The notes beneath the pieces were generated by a model, which worked only from the letters and a program-made list of their open reading frames with translations, made no database searches and was not told the origin of the DNA. A stretch of DNA of 64,000 nt, taken from NCBI GenBank assembly GCA_017554615.1, contig JAFZHY010000013.1:98755-162754 (forward strand), written 5' to 3'. This document shows, one piece after another, positions 61,031 to 64,000 of the stretch. Source of the DNA: Clostridia bacterium. GTDB lineage: Bacteria > Bacillota > Clostridia > UMGS1840 > HGM11507. How positions within the stretch are numbered: position 1 is the first letter of the stretch; every line of letters starts with the position of its first letter. The translations under genes and the position numbers were made by a program.

Positions 61031-63094
61031 TTATAGAGCACCCCTGTAAAAATGGCCTCTTGTAAACTTTTCAAATAAGTTATCATTAGATTTATACATA
61101 TTTAAAACTTCTTCGCATCTTTTCATATTTTCCGAGTAAAAAGAAAGAAGAACATAGTCAATTCCACTCATTTTTAAATCATTCATTTTATCACTCATAA
61201 CAATAGGATAAGGGTTTAAGATAACATTTCTGCAGTCCTCTCTGCAGTCTATTATAAACTTTTCTCCCTTTCTGTCGACCAAGGTCTGAGGCCCTTTAAC
61301 ACATTCGTTAAGAACGCTTCTTTTTATACAATTTCTTAAAGTCATTGATTCTATATATCCGTACCCCATAGCAAAAACAGGCATATCAGGCATAAAGTAA
61401 GATATGTCCTTTAAAGTTATTTCACTTGATGCGCCTACCATAAATACATTGTTTTTAACTAAAAAGTCTTTGGAATATGAATTTGTAATGTTAAGATAAA
61501 TATCTGTGATAAGTTTAAATTCTTTTAAAAGTTCAAAATGGGATATATTGCTTACAAGTCCGTATTTAAACCCTGCTTCCTTTAATTTTTTAAGCCTTGA
61601 TTTAACCTTATCCATCTCGTTTTCGGATATGATTTTAGGCAGGGTAATAACCATTTTTTCTTTGTCTATAAAATCTTTGTTTTTAAGAAGAAGATTATAA
61701 TTTGCAAAAACAAATTCTATCTCTTCTTTTGAATCTGCCCAGGTAAGTTGGCTTTGAAGATTTGCTTTTACTATAAATTTAAGATTTCTTTCCTGTCTTT
61801 TTTTATTTTCAATTTGAACAGTGTTTATAACCTTATCTTCTTTTTCCATCAATTTTTCGCATAGATTTCTTCTTAGTTCATTAACAGACTTTAAAGGAAT
61901 AAACACCCCGTCTTCTATATCCCCTTTTAAATCATTAAGATAAAAAGGAGTGTCATTTAGTTTTACTAAAGATTCTTTAACCTTTTCATATGTTGCAGGA
62001 GCATTTTTTGCCTCGCCTAAAATTTCTTCGCCAACAACATATGCTTCTTTACCCATAGCATAACCGTAAAGGGTTGGATATGCATTTTTATATAGGCTAA
62101 TTTCCATATTAAGAGGAATTTTTGCCTGATTGTCGCTTATATTTTTATTTATAATATCCTTAAATTTTTCTTCTGCTTTTGTTTCATAATGAGAATACGG
62201 GTTTTCATTTTTATTATAACAGAACATTTTTTTATTTTTATAGTCGTTAAAATAATCAGTATAACCGCCGCGATAGAAAATATTATTCATTAAATCAATA
62301 TCTTCCTTTGAAAGTTTTTCTCCGTCTAAAAGACGACGGTATCCGTCAACGACTACTGCAACATAGTATTCATTCTTAAGTCTTCCCTCTATTTTCAGCG
62401 AGTCAATTTTTAGTTTCAAAAAAGTGTCAATATAATTTATGGAATTTAAATCTTTTATTGAAAGAAGAGTTCCCTTTTTGCCCATAAATTCATAATTTAA
62501 TCGGCAAGGTTGGGCACACTTGCCCCTGTTTCCGCTTCTGTCCCCTATAAAAGAACTCATATAGCATTGCCCTGAATAACATACGCAAAGAGCACCGTGA
62601 ATAAATATTTCGATTTCACAGTCGGTATTCTTCTTAATATGTTTTATTTCGTCTAAAGATAATTCTCTTGATAAAACTATTCTTTTAATACCGTTATTAT
62701 ATAAAAAATTTACCCCTTCTAAATTGTGGACAGTCATCTGGGTTGAACCGTGAATTTCAAGGTTTGGCGCAACATCTTTTATAAGAGAAATCGCTCCTAT
62801 ATCCTGAACTATTACACCGTCAGCACCGATTTTAACTGCATTCTCAATCTCTACGATAAAATCTTTTATTTCACTGTCTTTTATAAGGGTATTAAGTGTT
62901 ATATATCCCTTTTTTCCTCTGTTATGAAGATATGAAAGCCCTGCTTCTGCATCAGATAAACTAAAGTTCTTGGCGCCATATCTTGCATTAAAAGAATTGA
63001 AACCAAAATAAACAGCGTCAGCTCCTACATTAGCTGCCGCTTTCAAAACTTTTAATGAACCTGCCGGGGATAATAATTCTGGGTTAAATTCCAT
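61031..63094 (-). CDS. U32-DUF3656 protein (RlhA-like)
   Basis: A 687-residue U32 family protein with NPELLSPAGS at the start, the U32 signature FIHGALCVCYSGQCYMSSF and the Cys cluster KCAQPCRLNYEF, plus a DUF3656 region and a C-terminal Cys-containing part. The E. coli homologue RlhA (YdcP) is needed for hydroxylation of C2501 in 23S rRNA, so an RNA hydroxylation role is likely; an older label is collagenase-like protease. ATG at 63094 follows AAAAGGAAAG; the frame to 63133 covers a terminator. Distinct from the shorter trhP. Confidence 0.88.
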   Translation of the reverse strand: MEFNPELLSPAGSLKVLKAAANVGADAVYFGFNSFNARYGAKNFSLSDAEAGLSYLHNRGKKGYITLNTLIKDSEIKDFIVEIENAVKIGADGVIVQDIGAISLIKDVAPNLEIHGSTQMTVHNLEGVNFLYNNGIKRIVLSRELSLDEIKHIKKNTDCEIEIFIHGALCVCYSGQCYMSSFIGDRSGNRGKCAQPCRLNYEFMGKKGTLLSIKDLNSINYIDTFLKLKIDSLKIEGRLKNEYYVAVVVDGYRRLLDGEKLSKEDIDLMNNIFYRGGYTDYFNDYKNKKMFCYNKNENPYSHYETKAEEKFKDIINKNISDNQAKIPLNMEISLYKNAYPTLYGYAMGKEAYVVGEEILGEAKNAPATYEKVKESLVKLNDTPFYLNDLKGDIEDGVFIPLKSVNELRRNLCEKLMEKEDKVINTVQIENKKRQERNLKFIVKANLQSQLTWADSKEEIEFVFANYNLLLKNKDFIDKEKMVITLPKIISENEMDKVKSRLKKLKEAGFKYGLVSNISHFELLKEFKLITDIYLNITNSYSKDFLVKNNVFMVGASSEITLKDISYFMPDMPVFAMGYGYIESMTLRNCIKRSVLNECVKGPQTLVDRKGEKFIIDCREDCRNVILNPYPIVMSDKMNDLKMSGIDYVLLSFYSENMKRCEEVLNMYKSNDNLFEKFTRGHFYRGAL

Positions 63095-63123
63095 TTTCTT
63101 TCCTTTTATCCTTTTTAATATAA

Positions 63124-63147
63124 AAAGGGGCATCTGACTGCCCCTTT
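63124..63147 (-). terminator. Hairpin between the P-loop gene and the U32 gene
   Basis: Arms AAAGGGGCA and TGCCCCTTT with a 6-nt loop and TTTTTA after it on the minus strand. It lies only 30 bp before the U32 start, so it may be a partial terminator. Confidence 0.75.
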
Positions 63148-63155
63148 CGAAATTA

Positions 63156-63572
63156 TTATATATTTACTAAGTATTTTCCGATATTTGCACCGGCTTCTTC
63201 TTTTGGAGCACTGATTGATATTGTAAAATCAACATTAAAATCAGCAGCAAGTTTTTCCAATGAAGGAATAAGAGCATCAAATTCTGATACTGTAATATCA
63301 GTAATTTTAGTAACACTGTCTATAAATATATGTGTAATATCATAGTTCTGAGAAATCATACCACCGATAAAACCATAAAATTCTTCTTTAGTCTTGATAT
63401 TAAAATCATCAGTTTTAACCATTCTGACTTTTGAAGAAATATCAAAAGTATGTCTATCCCCTTTAGTAACGCAAACAACGTTGCCCTTTTCAGTGTCAAG
63501 CGCTTTGTTAACGATGTCGATAAACACTTTTGTTTTACCTGTGCCTTTTGGGCCAATAAGAACATTAATCAT
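63156..63572 (-). CDS. Small P-loop ATPase, uncharacterised
   Basis: A 138-residue protein of one domain: Walker A GPKGTGKTK at residues 6-14, Walker B-like THIFIDSVTKI and a short C-terminal strand. Similar small P-loop proteins are found in Clostridia without a known role. ATG at 63572 follows GGGAGG. Own promoter upstream. It might be a kinase- or KaiC/PilT-like fragment, but no motif decides it. Confidence 0.8.
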   Translation of the reverse strand: MINVLIGPKGTGKTKVFIDIVNKALDTEKGNVVCVTKGDRHTFDISSKVRMVKTDDFNIKTKEEFYGFIGGMISQNYDITHIFIDSVTKITDITVSEFDALIPSLEKLAADFNVDFTISISAPKEEAGANIGKYLVNI

Positions 63573-63603
63573 AATTATTCCTCCCGAATATTTATTTATA
63601 CTC

Positions 63604-63632
63604 ATTATACAATAACATAAGATAAATTTCAA
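63604..63632 (-). promoter_or_regulatory. Promoter of the small P-loop gene
   Basis: TTGAAA (63627-63632), 17-bp spacer, TATAAT (63604-63609). Confidence 0.7.
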
Positions 63633-63743
63633 TATCCTATTTTAAAAATTATATATTTTTTTATGAATATTTATAAAAGACAGGGAAAGACTAATGTATA
63701 AAAGTAAAATTTTAATAATTTTCAATTTTTTTTAAAAAAAGTA

Positions 63744-63772
63744 TTGACAAACGCGTCGAAAGTTGATATTAT
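63744..63772 (+). promoter_or_regulatory. Promoter of the plus-strand tRNA array
   Basis: TTGACA (63744-63749), 17-bp spacer, TATTAT (63767-63772). Confidence 0.75.
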
Positions 63773-63804
63773 TATGTAGTCGATTTTATTGTGTGCCTCG
63801 TTAT

Positions 63805-63878
63805 GCGGGTGTAGTTCAATGGTAGAATCTCAGCCTTCCAAGCTGATTGCGTGGGTTCGATTCCCATCACCCGCTCCA
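63805..63878 (+). tRNA. tRNA-Gly (UCC anticodon)
   Basis: 74 nt with encoded CCA. Acceptor GCGGGTG / CACCCGC, anticodon TCC in the loop CTTCCAA. Confidence 0.95.
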
Positions 63879-63884
63879 CATTGT

Positions 63885-63961
<77 letters not shown>

Positions 63962-63969
63962 CTTTATAT

Positions 63970-64000
63970 GGTGGGTATAGCTCAGTTGGTTAGAGCACCA
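63970..64000 (+). tRNA. Partial tRNA at window edge, probably tRNA-His
   Basis: 5' end GGTGGGTATAGCTCAGTTGG with a complete D arm, then cut. The extra leading G and GTGGGTATAG acceptor start resemble tRNA-His; the anticodon is outside the window. Confidence 0.5.

Noticed and set aside
60857..61086. MreB extension to 60947 and a small frame at 60904-61086
   Set aside because: Both lie in the mreB leader and promoter region and lack binding sites; MreB family proteins start at MAFLSKDIG.

Overview
The window is an AT-rich chromosomal segment of a Firmicute of class Clostridia, probably an uncultured or poorly studied gut or rumen lineage. The evidence is Clostridia-type gene order (ylxM-ffh-rpsP-khpA-rimM-trmD-rplS-lepB-ylqF-rnhB-yraN, rimP-nusA-rnpM-ylxQ-infB-rbfA-nrnA-truB-ribF, mreBCD-mrdA-minD-mgsA), a SCIFF ranthipeptide precursor gene (a marker of class Clostridia), ThyX instead of ThyA, strong AGGAGG/AGGTG ribosome binding sites, and near-consensus sigma-A promoters with 17-bp spacers. 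There is no prophage, plasmid backbone, IS transposase or CRISPR array. Most of it is core chromosome.

Layout. 1-2711: a large secreted BspA-like leucine-rich-repeat protein (cut by the window edge) behind a structured leader RNA. 2.8-8.0 kb: greA-lysS, two unrecognised genes, an isolated SCIFF gene, a YhcH-family gene and a LysM-CAP secreted protein. 7.58-8.43 kb: a 155-bp direct repeat, one copy of which runs into the 3' end of tRNA-Tyr, flanking a truncated four-helix-bundle gene, then tRNA-Tyr/Thr/Pro. 8.5-13.9 kb: an orphan ABC ATPase, a ClpE-like unfoldase, and a secreted protein joining a copper-amine-oxidase-N-like stalk domain to YadA-type head repeats, behind a second structured leader that resembles the first. 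13.98-16.8 kb: ZIP transporter, ProC and an aminotransferase. 16.9-24.1 kb: the ffh/rpsP/trmD/rplS/lepB translation and secretion cluster plus long-form HPF. 24.3-33.1 kb: an eleven-gene operon, tagA-thyX-tmk-(DUF2156)-(GNAT)-(DJ-1)-fau-(CPBP)-mltG-trmR-trhP. 33.2-35.6 kb, plus strand: Gfo/Idh oxidoreductase, 2-hydroxyacid dehydrogenase, and yajC alone. 35.7-51.8 kb: a long run from rimP-nusA-infB through truB-ribF-pgeF, a peptide-binding lipoprotein, ddl, murI, argS, a C-terminal processing protease and pyrE. 51.9-55.5 kb: membrane proteins, nadE, tRNA-Leu, mgsA. 55.5-63.6 kb: minD-mrdA-mreDCB, a U32/DUF3656 protein and a small P-loop protein. The window ends in a plus-strand tRNA array (Gly, Arg, then a third tRNA cut by the edge).

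How it fits together. The core blocks supply translation (initiation, rRNA and tRNA modification, SRP targeting), envelope growth (MreBCD, PBP2, MltG, MurI, Ddl, signal peptidase) and dTMP/folate supply (ThyX, Tmk, formyl-THF cyclo-ligase). trhP and trmR together should make the wobble modification mo5U. The most unusual material lies at the left: two secreted adhesin-like genes that share a terminator-bearing leader motif, an orphan SCIFF peptide separated from its usual maturase and Sec partners, and the tRNA-linked repeat. Many gene starts here are GTG or TTG placed by the ribosome binding site, so several CDS below are shorter than the longest open frame.
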